64,000 nt of DNA from Methanobacteriota archaeon (GTDB lineage Archaea > Halobacteriota > Methanomicrobia > Methanomicrobiales > Methanocorpusculaceae), in assembly GCA_023396065.1 (NCBI GenBank), contig JAEWXF010000008.1, positions 26,139-90,138 on the forward strand, given 5' to 3'. Both the position numbers and the translations under genes were made by a program. The stretch's first letter is position 1. Every line of letters starts with the position of its first letter. Below are positions 15,873 to 23,661 of the stretch, piece after piece. The notes beneath the pieces are model-generated. The model worked only from the letters and a program-made list of their open reading frames with translations. It was not told the origin of the DNA and did not search any database.

Positions 15873-16635
15873 CCTGCTTGTCGCAGTTTTCCTCGTCTGT
15901 CTCTGCCTCGTTTCCGCTGCTGCCGCAGATGATGACGCCGGCCCGCTTTCCCGCAGCTTTACCGACGTTCCCTCCTGGATCATCACCGATCCCGGCATCA
16001 GAACCCCTGCCGAAGGAGGGTACCTTGTCAACGAAGCGCCGTCCGCAGACCTTGGCGGATTTTCGGACATCAATCGTGCCGATGCCGCCCGAACCGAAGC
16101 TGACGTTCCCTCGTGGATTCCTGCGGCCGCCGGAATCTCCGGTATTGCTGTTCTTCTGCTGGCGTCCGTCAAGTTTCTGCCGGTTCTGATCGGCAGAACA
16201 AAAGATGTCACGCCGAGTCCGGTACGCGAGGGGCTGCTTGCCCTTATCCGGGAACATCCCGGCAGTCCTGCCGCATTCCTGCAAGAGGAGACCGGCCTGC
16301 ATCGTGCAACCCTCCGGTATCACCTTGCCGTTCTGGAAAAAGAGAAACAGGTTGTCACCCGGCGGACAGGGCATAGCTATCACTACTTCCCGAACGGCTC
16401 CACCCTCAGCTATGCCGACACTATTCGCCTCACCCTCTGTCAGAATCCCACCACCGGTAAGATACTGGACATCATCGAAACCGAACCCGGCATCTCCGGA
16501 ACCGTTCTTGCTGCCCGTGCGGGAATCTCCGCCGGAACCCTTACCTGGCATCTTGGCCGGCTTGAGGAGAATAACCTCATCACCATCTCCCGCAGCGGTC
16601 GCGGCATGCAGATCTTCCCGGCGGTCCATACCTGA
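15847..16635 (+). CDS. Membrane-tethered regulator with two cytoplasmic wHTH domains
   Basis: 262 aa. Signal or first membrane segment (NLLVAVFLVCLCLVSAAAA), an exported region with two DVPSWI motifs (residues about 39 and 84), a transmembrane helix (AAAGISGIAVLLLASVKFLPVLI), then a Ser-Pro linker (TPSPVREGLL), wHTH1 (ATLRYHLAVLEKEKQV, HSYHYFPNGS) and wHTH2 (SAGTLTWHLGRLEENNLI). The last 85 residues differ at only three positions from the paralog at 18757, although the exported parts are very different, so both proteins probably bind the same DNA site but sense different signals. It overlaps the sensor gene by 26 nt, implying translational coupling. Confidence 0.85.
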   Translation: MTYRTIPSNLLVAVFLVCLCLVSAAAADDDAGPLSRSFTDVPSWIITDPGIRTPAEGGYLVNEAPSADLGGFSDINRADAARTEADVPSWIPAAAGISGIAVLLLASVKFLPVLIGRTKDVTPSPVREGLLALIREHPGSPAAFLQEETGLHRATLRYHLAVLEKEKQVVTRRTGHSYHYFPNGSTLSYADTIRLTLCQNPTTGKILDIIETEPGISGTVLAARAGISAGTLTWHLGRLEENNLITISRSGRGMQIFPAVHT

Positions 16636-16641
16636 ACCTCA

Positions 16642-17847
16642 CTATTTTTTTCGCCAGAGAATCGCAAAGAGGCAGGCAACGGCAAACGCGATCGAGCCAA
16701 CAGTAATGTTGAGCGGAACTTCTGCAGCCGTGGTCTGCGGTGTTTGTACATCTCTGGATGGTGACGAATCTATTTCGTCGCCGGTGAGTATCGCCATGGA
16801 GATTGTCTGCTGAAAGTCTGTACTTTCATTCCATCCGCTCCAGACAACCACACCGTTGGCTACCGATTCAACCATCCCGTTCTCCGCAAGAAAGACCGGC
16901 TCTCCGGAGTTTGTAAATGACGATACATAGACGGGTCTCTGTGGATTTTCTGCTGAATAATCCGGGTACACACTCCATGCAATGAGCGGAGGAGTCACAC
17001 TGAGTGTGTAACGCATCGGCTGATTGGCAAAAACACGCGTTTCGTTCGTAGTGAGGTTTACAGACCGGATCTCATTGAATCCCTCATTGAATTTTCGGTG
17101 AGTATTCTGGATATACGTGAGGGTATCCCCGGTTAGGTCCAGAACGGTGAAAAACTCCTCCTTTTCCTTTCCGAGGGTAGACATCGTTCCGGAGCTGAGA
17201 TTGTAGATATAGATCATACCGTTTCCTGTCGGCCGGTTTTCACTCCAGACTACAAGATCCCCTGATATTCTCACGGTGCCGATCCCGACGTTTTCTGATG
17301 CCGGCACAGCAGTTGTTTCTCCGGTTCTGAGATCATACACCTCTATTTTGATATTTTCCGGATGCATCTGCATACCCTGTATCTGAACCATACGTACACC
17401 GTCGGTGTCCGCAAAACTCCCGATGTCCAGTTTTTTCGGTGCGGCGTCTCCAATGGTGTACTGATATACACTACTGGTAATCTTTTCCCCGCCTTCTTTT
17501 GGATATTCCCAGTAAGGGGCACTCTGCCAGAACACCACATCATCAACAACGGTGAAGTAATTCATATCCGGCGGAATATTTCCGGGAATTTCTGACAGGG
17601 TTTTTTCTGCGATGGTATACAGATAGAGGGTCCCGACGAACTGATACCCTTCGATTCTCTGATTGAATACCGGGTTTGGCTGTTCTTCTCCGATGAGGAT
17701 ATATTTTCCGTCCGTCACCGCACACAGACCGTATCCGGCCTTTCCTTCGTAGATCATTTCCGGTTCGTCGGCCAAAACCAGAGCTGCTGCCGGCAGGACG
17801 CAAAGAGAGAGAACGAGGAGCGACGCCACTATCCGTATTTTTTTCAT
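16642..17847 (-). CDS. Surface-anchored beta-propeller-like repeat protein
   Basis: 401 aa. Signal peptide (MKKIRIVASLLVLSLCVLPAAA), mature LVLADEPEMIYEGKAGYG, repeat strands (GTLYLYTIAEKTLSEIPGN; MIYIYNLSSGTMSTLG; ISGDLVVWSEN; VANGVVVWSGWNES), linker (SPSRDVQTPQTTAAE) and C-terminal helix (LNITVGSIAFAVACLFAIL) with WRKK end. The N-terminal 40 residues match the proteins at 9361 and 10404. The start has GGAGGAG upstream and a TATA box at 17870-17879 with TGTGAGAG beyond it. It is divergent from the sensor/regulator operon at 18000, which carries the mirror-image element, so one regulator could control both. Confidence 0.75.
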   Translation of the reverse strand: MKKIRIVASLLVLSLCVLPAAALVLADEPEMIYEGKAGYGLCAVTDGKYILIGEEQPNPVFNQRIEGYQFVGTLYLYTIAEKTLSEIPGNIPPDMNYFTVVDDVVFWQSAPYWEYPKEGGEKITSSVYQYTIGDAAPKKLDIGSFADTDGVRMVQIQGMQMHPENIKIEVYDLRTGETTAVPASENVGIGTVRISGDLVVWSENRPTGNGMIYIYNLSSGTMSTLGKEKEEFFTVLDLTGDTLTYIQNTHRKFNEGFNEIRSVNLTTNETRVFANQPMRYTLSVTPPLIAWSVYPDYSAENPQRPVYVSSFTNSGEPVFLAENGMVESVANGVVVWSGWNESTDFQQTISMAILTGDEIDSSPSRDVQTPQTTAAEVPLNITVGSIAFAVACLFAILWRKK

Positions 17848-17869
17848 AGCACTCCTCTCTCCTCCCGCA

Positions 17870-17950
17870 ATATTAATAATCTCTCACACTTTTCTCAAAG
17901 CATCTCATTTTCTGAAATATTTTGACAAAATTGTGAGAGTCTATTTATAT
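17870..17950. promoter_or_regulatory. Divergent promoter pair with mirrored TGTGAGAG elements
   Basis: CTCTCACA (17881-17888) and TGTGAGAG (17932-17939) form an inverted pair 43 bp apart. Each sits 1-2 bp upstream of a TATA box: ATTATTAATA for the minus-strand gene (17870-17879) and TATTTATAT for the plus-strand operon (17942-17950). They are probable binding sites for the regulator encoded here. Confidence 0.65.
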
Positions 17951-17999
17951 CATCTGCCTCCAATGGAAACTCATACCCAAAATGGAGGTGTCAGTCATA

Positions 18000-18782
18000 G
18001 TGAAACAGCGTTCAAAAACCATGGTTTCGGCAGTTCTCCTCATGATGATCCTTCTGATGATCATATCTCCCGCAGCGGCTCTCAGTGTCCGGGAAGAAAA
18101 TTATCAGAAAGTACAGGACAGTTTTGCCCTCATCGAGCAGCTGAATGGAACCGGTATGACCTCGGCTGAGTTTATGAAAACTGTCTGGCCTGAGGTCTAC
18201 GCAAAAATATCTCCCGAATATCAGAAAAAACTCGCGGAGATTCCCCATGCATGGGAACTCACGAACGGGGATACCAGTCGCGGCGGTCTTCTTCTGACCA
18301 GCAGCATGGACAGTCCGGAGAAAAAACAGGAACGGCTTCTCCTCATCGATGCGTTATCTGATCTGGACATCACCGGCCTGGAATACACCGCAATTACCGA
18401 ACCTGAGTTCTATCAGCGAATGCCGGAAGTGGGCAGACTCAGCATTGCGGCCGAAGTCCGGCCCAATAAAGTCCCTCCGGAACATTCCATCCGGGAAGGC
18501 GAAACCCAGTGGTTCTCTGCAAATATCTCCGCAAATATCACCCTCCTGACGATTCGTCTGTGGTGGGAAAATCCGCCTGAGAATGAAAACAATCTGAGCA
18601 TTACGGCCTACTCACCCGATCACGGGGTTTTCGGGCCGTTTACCAACGCAACATCCTTTGCCGACACGCGAAAAATCCTTCTGGAAACGACGATCTCACG
18701 TGAGAACGGTATTGCCGAAGGCGAATGGTGGTACTGTGTTCAGGGGGTGAAGGTCAATGACTCGCAAACGTACACTCTCTAA
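18000..18782 (+). CDS. Secreted sensor-like protein: VWPxxY repeats plus PPC-like domain
   Basis: 260 aa from GTG 18000, chosen because GGAGGTG (17984-17990) lies 9 nt before it; the ATG at 17982 overlaps that ribosome site. Signal peptide (MKQRSKTMVSAVLLMMILLM... PAAA), then the helical motif TSAEFMKTVWPEVYAKISPE and a diverged copy (TGLEYTAITEPEFYQRM), then a PPC-like sandwich (SIREGETQWFSANISANIT, LSITAYSPDHGVFGPF, GEWWYCVQGVKVNDSQTY). It is paralogous end to end with the protein at 15120. The regulator gene overlaps by 26 nt, as in that pair. I infer an extracellular sensor or ligand-binding subunit. Confidence 0.78.
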   Translation: MKQRSKTMVSAVLLMMILLMIISPAAALSVREENYQKVQDSFALIEQLNGTGMTSAEFMKTVWPEVYAKISPEYQKKLAEIPHAWELTNGDTSRGGLLLTSSMDSPEKKQERLLLIDALSDLDITGLEYTAITEPEFYQRMPEVGRLSIAAEVRPNKVPPEHSIREGETQWFSANISANITLLTIRLWWENPPENENNLSITAYSPDHGVFGPFTNATSFADTRKILLETTISRENGIAEGEWWYCVQGVKVNDSQTYTL

Positions 18783-19542
18783 CGGTCTTCTGATCGTGGT
18801 CGTCCTGTTCCTCTGCATCCCGGGTATCGTCGCCGGGGAAGATATCTCCCTTGGTGATGACTCTCCCCGGAGTTTTGCCGACGTCCCTTCATGGATCACC
18901 GGAGAAATTGAGGTATACACTCCCGACTCTCTGGGATACAGTGTGAACGGAATGGAGTATCGGAATGGATACTCCCTGCAAAACAGAGTTCCTCTGGAGA
19001 GGGATGCCGCTGAGGTTCCGCTTTGGATCCAGCTTGCCGGAGTTTCCGGCATTCTTGTTTTTCTGATAACCATGCTTCATTTCATGCCGATAGCGATCGG
19101 CCGCATCACAAAGGCAAACCCGAGTCCGGTTCGTGACTCCATTTATTCTGCCATCTGTGAAAATCCCGGCTTTTCCTCCGCTGACATCAAAAAAACAACC
19201 GGTGTTCATTATGAAACCCTGCGGTACCATTTGGCCGTCCTCGAAAAAGAACAGAAAATTCTCTCCCGAAAACTTGGCCGGAGTTATCACTACTTCCCAA
19301 ACGGCTCCACCCTCAGCTATACCGACACCATCCGCCTCACTCTCTGTCAGAATCCCACCACGGGAAAAATACTGGGCATCATTGAAACCGAACCCGGCAT
19401 CTCCGGAACCGTCCTTGCCGCCCGTGCCGGAATTACCGCCGGAACCCTGACCTGGCATCTCGGCCGGCTCGAAGAAAACAACCTTATCACCATCTCCCGC
19501 AGCGGCCGGGGCATGCAGATCTTCCCGGCGGTCCATACCTGA
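18757..19542 (+). CDS. Membrane-tethered regulator with two cytoplasmic wHTH domains
   Basis: 261 aa. First hydrophobic segment (NGLLIVVVLFLCIPGIVAG), exported region with ADVPSWITGEIEVY and VPLWI, transmembrane helix (LAGVSGILVFLITMLHFMPIAI), NPSPVRDSIY linker, wHTH1 (ADIKKTTGVHYETLRYHLA, with the wing SYHYFPNGS) and wHTH2 (TAGTLTWHLGRLEENNL, ending in MQIFPAVHT). The C-terminal 85 residues match the protein at 15847 except for three substitutions, while about two dozen nucleotides differ, mostly silent. It overlaps the sensor gene at 18000 by 26 nt. It should act as a one-component transmembrane transcription factor. Confidence 0.85.
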   Translation: MTRKRTLSNGLLIVVVLFLCIPGIVAGEDISLGDDSPRSFADVPSWITGEIEVYTPDSLGYSVNGMEYRNGYSLQNRVPLERDAAEVPLWIQLAGVSGILVFLITMLHFMPIAIGRITKANPSPVRDSIYSAICENPGFSSADIKKTTGVHYETLRYHLAVLEKEQKILSRKLGRSYHYFPNGSTLSYTDTIRLTLCQNPTTGKILGIIETEPGISGTVLAARAGITAGTLTWHLGRLEENNLITISRSGRGMQIFPAVHT

Positions 19543-19859
19543 TTCTTTTTTCGACTACCTCTTCTGTAGTCCGAAACTCCTCTCTAACGTAAATATCATG
19601 ATATCTAAGGCTCCCGAAGCAGAAAAACCTCAAAAACCTCATCCCCAGTCACCCGGCAGCATTCGTTCTCTATCGACCTCCATAAACCGCGAATAAGACA
19701 GGTTCATCACGAAAACGACCCGCACTACTCCGGGAAATTCACGCAAAAGCGGCAATTTCTTCCCAAATATTGAATCAAACCCCAAATCACCGGTATTTTA
19801 GAACGGTCTTTGCAGGCATCCCTATTCACATCAGAGAAATCCGGAACATCCCAAGACCC
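19543..19859. other. Gene-free region between the regulator and CorA genes
   Basis: About 320 bp with no gene and no clear homology to neighbours. The only structure seen is a 12-bp palindrome, ATATCATGATAT, at about 19592-19603. The promoter of the first CorA gene follows. Confidence 0.4.
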
Positions 19860-19867
19860 TATATATT
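19860..19867 (+). promoter_or_regulatory. TATA box of the first CorA gene
   Basis: TATATATT lies about 55-62 bp upstream of ATG 19922, giving a leader of about 30 nt. Confidence 0.55.
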
Positions 19868-19921
19868 CTCCGTGCAAATAAATCAATACCAATCCGGTAC
19901 AATATAGCCGAGGAGATCCGA

Positions 19922-20896
19922 ATGCTTGAGATATACCAGTCCATTGACAGGGCAGCAGCTCCTGTACTCCAGGAAACCATTGCCCCCGGCTGCTGGGTTC
20001 GTATGATCAGGCCCACCGAAGAAGAGATCGCCTCCGTATGCACCACACTGTCCATTCCCCGAGAAGACATCATAACCCTGCTTGACGACGAAGAAAGCCC
20101 GCGTATCGAACATGATGACGGCCGTACCCTCATCATCGTTGACACACCGTACGTCGCCGACGGCACCGATACCTCAATAAAAACCTCGGCAGGGCATACA
20201 AGCTACACTACTATACCATCCGGATTCATCGTCATGCAGAACGTCATTGTCACCGTCTCCCTTCGGAAAAATCCGGTTCTCCAGACTTTTATTGACGGAA
20301 AAGTGAAAAACTTCTCCACCGTGAAAAAAACACGCTTTCTTCTGCTCTTTTTATACCGGAACGCCGGACTATTCGTTCAGCTTCTGCGCCAGATCGACAA
20401 AAAAACTGCCGAGATCGAGCAAGCCCTCAAAAAATCCACACGGAACGAAGAAATATTTCAGATGCTTGGAATCTCCACCTCCCTCGTCTACATCACCAAC
20501 GCCCTCAAAGCAAACGAAGTCGTTCTCGAAAAGCTCTCCCGCTTCCCCTCGCCCGAAGTCCGCATGTACGAAGCAGACGAGGACCTCCTGGACGACACCA
20601 TCATCGAAAACCGGCAGGCACTGGAAATGGCCCAGACCTACAGCACCACCCTCAGCAGTACCATGGATGCCTTTGCTTCAATCATCAACAACAACGTCAA
20701 CGGCATCATGAAGCTGTTCACCTGCGTCACCATTCTCCTCACCATCCCGACCATGATAGCAAGCTTCCTCGGCATGAACGTCCTCATCCCCGACATTCTG
20801 TCCGAAAACCCGTTCGCATTCGGGGGAATCATCCTTGGCTCTCTCTCGATTTCTGCCGTATTTCTCTGGATCATGTTCTACAAAAAGGTCATCTGA
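19922..20896 (+). CDS. CorA-family divalent cation transporter, copy 1
   Basis: 324 aa. It has a long cytoplasmic N-terminal domain rich in acidic residues (LLDDEESPRIEHDDGRT), a long coiled helix (about 140-250), and two C-terminal membrane helices with the GMN selectivity motif (SFLGMNVLIP) and a basic end (MFYKKVI). CorA pentamers carry Mg2+ or Co2+/Ni2+ inward down the membrane potential. The second loop is acid-poor and no divalent-specific residues distinguish the cargo here. It is followed by a close tandem paralog. A TATA box lies upstream. Confidence 0.9.
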   Translation: MLEIYQSIDRAAAPVLQETIAPGCWVRMIRPTEEEIASVCTTLSIPREDIITLLDDEESPRIEHDDGRTLIIVDTPYVADGTDTSIKTSAGHTSYTTIPSGFIVMQNVIVTVSLRKNPVLQTFIDGKVKNFSTVKKTRFLLLFLYRNAGLFVQLLRQIDKKTAEIEQALKKSTRNEEIFQMLGISTSLVYITNALKANEVVLEKLSRFPSPEVRMYEADEDLLDDTIIENRQALEMAQTYSTTLSSTMDAFASIINNNVNGIMKLFTCVTILLTIPTMIASFLGMNVLIPDILSENPFAFGGIILGSLSISAVFLWIMFYKKVI

Positions 20897-20923
20897 TTCT
20901 CAGGTTTGGTACTTTCTGAGTCA

Positions 20924-20931
20924 CTATATAG
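20924..20931 (+). promoter_or_regulatory. TATA box of the second CorA gene
   Basis: CTATATAG-type box in the short gap between the CorA genes, showing that copy 2 has its own promoter. Confidence 0.5.
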
Positions 20932-20968
20932 TGCCGGCCCCCATGAATCACTCAGGAGAGAATTGCCG

Positions 20969-21922
20969 ATGATTGAAATGTACCGAACCCCCGAAGCCGG
21001 AGCCGCTCCCGAACCGGTCGAAACCATCACCGACGGCTGCTGGGTCCGAATGATTCAGCCGACTGATGCAGAGGTAGCCTTCGTCTGCAGAGAACTCTCC
21101 ATCCCCCGCGAAGACCTCACCATACTGCTTGACGAAGAAGAAAGTCCCCGCATGGAACAGCAGGACGACGGCCGTACCCTCATCATCGTTGACTCCCCGT
21201 ACATCAGCATGAATAAAAATACCGAAACCTACACCACCATTCCCTCGGGATTTATCGTACTCAAAAATGTGATCGTGACCGTCTCCCTCCGAAAAAATCC
21301 GATTCTCCAGAACTTCGCCGAAGGCCGGGTCAAAAATTTCTCTACGACCCGAAAGACGCGTTTTCTCCTGCAGTTTCTCTATCGGAACTCCGGTCTCTTC
21401 GTCCAGAACCTCCGCCAGATCGACCGGAGAACCGTGGATCTGGAAAAAAATCTCAGGCGGGCAACCCGGAACGAGGAACTGTTTGCCCTCCTCAACCTCC
21501 AGAAATCCCTCGTCTACATCACCACCGCCCTCAAAGCAAATGAAACGGTTCTGGAAAAACTCGCCCGGTTCCCAACATCCGAAATACGGATGCGCGAAGA
21601 GGACAGTGACCTCCTGGACGACACCATCATCGAAAACCGGCAGGCACTGGAGATGGCCTCAACCTACAGCAGTACACTCACCAGCACGATGGACGCCTTT
21701 GCCTCCATCATCAACAACAACGTCAATGACATCATGAAACTGTTCACCTGCGTCACCATTCTCCTCACCATTCCCACGATGGCAGCAAGTTTCCTCGGCA
21801 TGAACGTTCTGATCCCGGGTCTGTTCTCCGAAAACCCCCTGGCATTTATGGGAATCATCTTCGGTTCCCTTTCAGTCTCGGCCGTACTTCTCTGGATAAT
21901 GTTCCGCAAAAAAATAATCTGA
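20969..21922 (+). CDS. CorA-family divalent cation transporter, copy 2
   Basis: 317 aa. The same layout as the gene at 19922, with very similar core blocks (SLRKNPxLQ, KTRFLLxFLYRN, LLDDTIIENRQALEMA, IINNNVNDIMKLFTCV) and the same GMN motif (FLGMNVLIPGLF). ATG 20969 has GGAGAG at 20955-20960. The earlier in-frame GTG at 20906 is upstream of the TATA box. N-terminal acidic segments differ between the copies (MNKNTETYTT here against TSIKTSAGHTSYTT), which may mean a different metal response. Tandem duplication is evident; which ion each copy carries cannot be told from the sequence. Confidence 0.9.
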   Translation: MIEMYRTPEAGAAPEPVETITDGCWVRMIQPTDAEVAFVCRELSIPREDLTILLDEEESPRMEQQDDGRTLIIVDSPYISMNKNTETYTTIPSGFIVLKNVIVTVSLRKNPILQNFAEGRVKNFSTTRKTRFLLQFLYRNSGLFVQNLRQIDRRTVDLEKNLRRATRNEELFALLNLQKSLVYITTALKANETVLEKLARFPTSEIRMREEDSDLLDDTIIENRQALEMASTYSSTLTSTMDAFASIINNNVNDIMKLFTCVTILLTIPTMAASFLGMNVLIPGLFSENPLAFMGIIFGSLSVSAVLLWIMFRKKII

Positions 21923-21924
21923 GT

Positions 21925-22758
21925 CTACCCTTCGATCTCCAGACTCACATCCGCATACTTCACCGAATGCGTGAGAGCCCCCATACTCATCACATCCACA
22001 TCAAGCCCCGCAAACCGCTGCATCGTTTCAGGCGTGACCCCGCCGGATATCTCAAGCACCAGTCTCTCCCGCAGTCCAAGCCGGTTCAGCTCCGAGATAG
22101 CCTCCCGTATCGCCGCAGGCTCCATATTATCAAACAGAAGAATATCAGCCCCGGCTCGGGCTGCCGCCACCGCGTCCGTGACCGTCTCCACCTCGCACTC
22201 CACTTTGTGATACACCGAATACGCCTTCGCCCGCCGGACCGCCTCGTCCACGGACATCAGCGTCCGGTGAGTATCCTTAATCAGAAACGCATCCGACAGA
22301 CTGTCGCGGTGCGGCTCTCCGCCGCCGAGACGAACGGCCTTTTTATCAAAGTACCGCAGACCGGGCGCAGTCTTTCGTGTTCCGGCAACTTTTACGTGAT
22401 CGTTCACCGCGACCGCCGCCTGCTGCGCCGCGTTCGTCATCGTTGCAATTCCGCTCATTCGTCCGAGAAGGTTCAGGGCTGTCCGTTCCACCGCCAGAAC
22501 CGCCGTCACCGGTCCCTCCAGAGCAATCATTTTTCTGCCTGACAAAACCCGCTGTCCGTCGGAAACCTCCGGGACCGCCGCAACACCGCAGTGGGAAAAC
22601 AGCCACACACACTCCTCAACGCCCGCCGCAACCAGATCCTGCCGGGCCTCAATCCTTGCCCGGACTGTCTTCCCTGCGGGAAGTACCGCCGCCGTCGTAA
22701 TGTCGCCGGCCGGCATATCCTCCGCCAAAAAAGAAAGAAGTTTTTCCGTCGGCAGCAT
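21925..22758 (-). CDS. nadC: Nicotinate-nucleotide pyrophosphorylase (quinolinate phosphoribosyltransferase)
   Basis: 277 aa, typical length. It converts quinolinate and PRPP to nicotinate mononucleotide, CO2 and PPi, the third step of de novo NAD synthesis. Signature blocks are present: ERTALNLLGRMSGIAT, GTRKTAPGLRYFDKKAVRLGG (residues about 125-145), HR...LSDAFLIKDTH, EVETVTDA, DILLFDNM and LEISGGVT. The start codon follows directly on the stop of nadA (TAAATG), so the two are translationally coupled. It is the last gene of the aspartate dehydrogenase-nadA-nadC operon. Confidence 0.96.
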   Translation of the reverse strand: MLPTEKLLSFLAEDMPAGDITTAAVLPAGKTVRARIEARQDLVAAGVEECVWLFSHCGVAAVPEVSDGQRVLSGRKMIALEGPVTAVLAVERTALNLLGRMSGIATMTNAAQQAAVAVNDHVKVAGTRKTAPGLRYFDKKAVRLGGGEPHRDSLSDAFLIKDTHRTLMSVDEAVRRAKAYSVYHKVECEVETVTDAVAAARAGADILLFDNMEPAAIREAISELNRLGLRERLVLEISGGVTPETMQRFAGLDVDVMSMGALTHSVKYADVSLEIEG

Positions 22759-23661
22759 TTACCGGGATGCCTCAATCATCCGTTCGATTGCCGTCCGGGC
22801 GCGAACCGCAACTGCATCCGGCACCTGTACCGGATACACGCCGTCACGGAGTGTCACATACAGACCCTCCGGCGTGATCATCTTCATGTTCGGGCAGACT
22901 GCCGTATCCATCACATGGAATCGGGTATCCGGATACTTTTTTTGAAGCGGATGCAGAATTCCCTTCTCCGTCAGAATCACCCACTCCTTTTTCTCTCCGC
23001 AGTTCCGGATCATATATCCGGTAGACCCGGTCATATCACTGGCCAGCTGAACCTCCGGGCTGCACTCCGGATGGCAGATAACCGCCGCGTCCGGGTATGC
23101 ACGGCGGGCCGCCTCCACGTCCCGTACCGAAAAACGGTGATGGGTCGGGCATCCTCCGGCTGCCGGAACCGGGATAATCCTCTTCTCTGGGAGCTGCCGC
23201 TGGACAAATGCCGCAAGATTTGCATCCGGACCGAACAGAATTGTCTCCTCTGGAAGGGATGCTGCGACCGCCGCCGCGTTCGCCGACGTACAGGTAATAT
23301 CACATTCGGCCTTCGTTGCCGCACTGGAGTTCACGTACACCACAAACGGCGAACCAGGGTTTGCCGCCTTTGCCGCCCGGACCGCTTCCGGCATCAGCTG
23401 GTCGGCCAGCGGACATCCTGCCTCAGGCCGGGGAATGAGAACCGTCTTCTCCGGCGAAAGGATTTTTGCCGTCTCCGCCATGAAGTATACGCCACAGAGA
23501 ACCAGTGTTGACTCTCCGGTCTCTTTTGCGAGCCGGGCCAGTTCCAGAGAGTCCCCGGTAATATCCGCCAGATCCTGAATCTCCGGCGGCTGATAGTTGT
23601 GCGCCAGAATCACCGCATTCTTCGCACGGCTGAGTTTTCTGATCTCTGATTCGTAGTTCAT
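22759..23661 (-). CDS. nadA: Quinolinate synthase
   Basis: 300 aa. It condenses iminoaspartate with dihydroxyacetone phosphate to quinolinate using a [4Fe-4S] cluster. The three cluster cysteines are at residues 83 (AGCPLAD), 171 (GGCPTHHR) and 256 (AVCPNMK), almost the exact numbering of known archaeal enzymes. Other conserved blocks: LAHNYQPPEIQDLADITGDS, CGVYFMAETAKIL and YVNSSAATKAECD. The start overlaps the stop of the aspartate dehydrogenase gene by 4 nt (ATGA) and its stop abuts nadC. It should be oxygen-sensitive, as in other methanogens. Confidence 0.97.
   Translation of the reverse strand: MNYESEIRKLSRAKNAVILAHNYQPPEIQDLADITGDSLELARLAKETGESTLVLCGVYFMAETAKILSPEKTVLIPRPEAGCPLADQLMPEAVRAAKAANPGSPFVVYVNSSAATKAECDITCTSANAAAVAASLPEETILFGPDANLAAFVQRQLPEKRIIPVPAAGGCPTHHRFSVRDVEAARRAYPDAAVICHPECSPEVQLASDMTGSTGYMIRNCGEKKEWVILTEKGILHPLQKKYPDTRFHVMDTAVCPNMKMITPEGLYVTLRDGVYPVQVPDAVAVRARTAIERMIEASR

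Noticed and set aside
19592..19603. ATATCATGATAT palindrome as an operator
   Set aside because: It is far from the CorA TATA box and found once in this region; too short to be meaningful alone.
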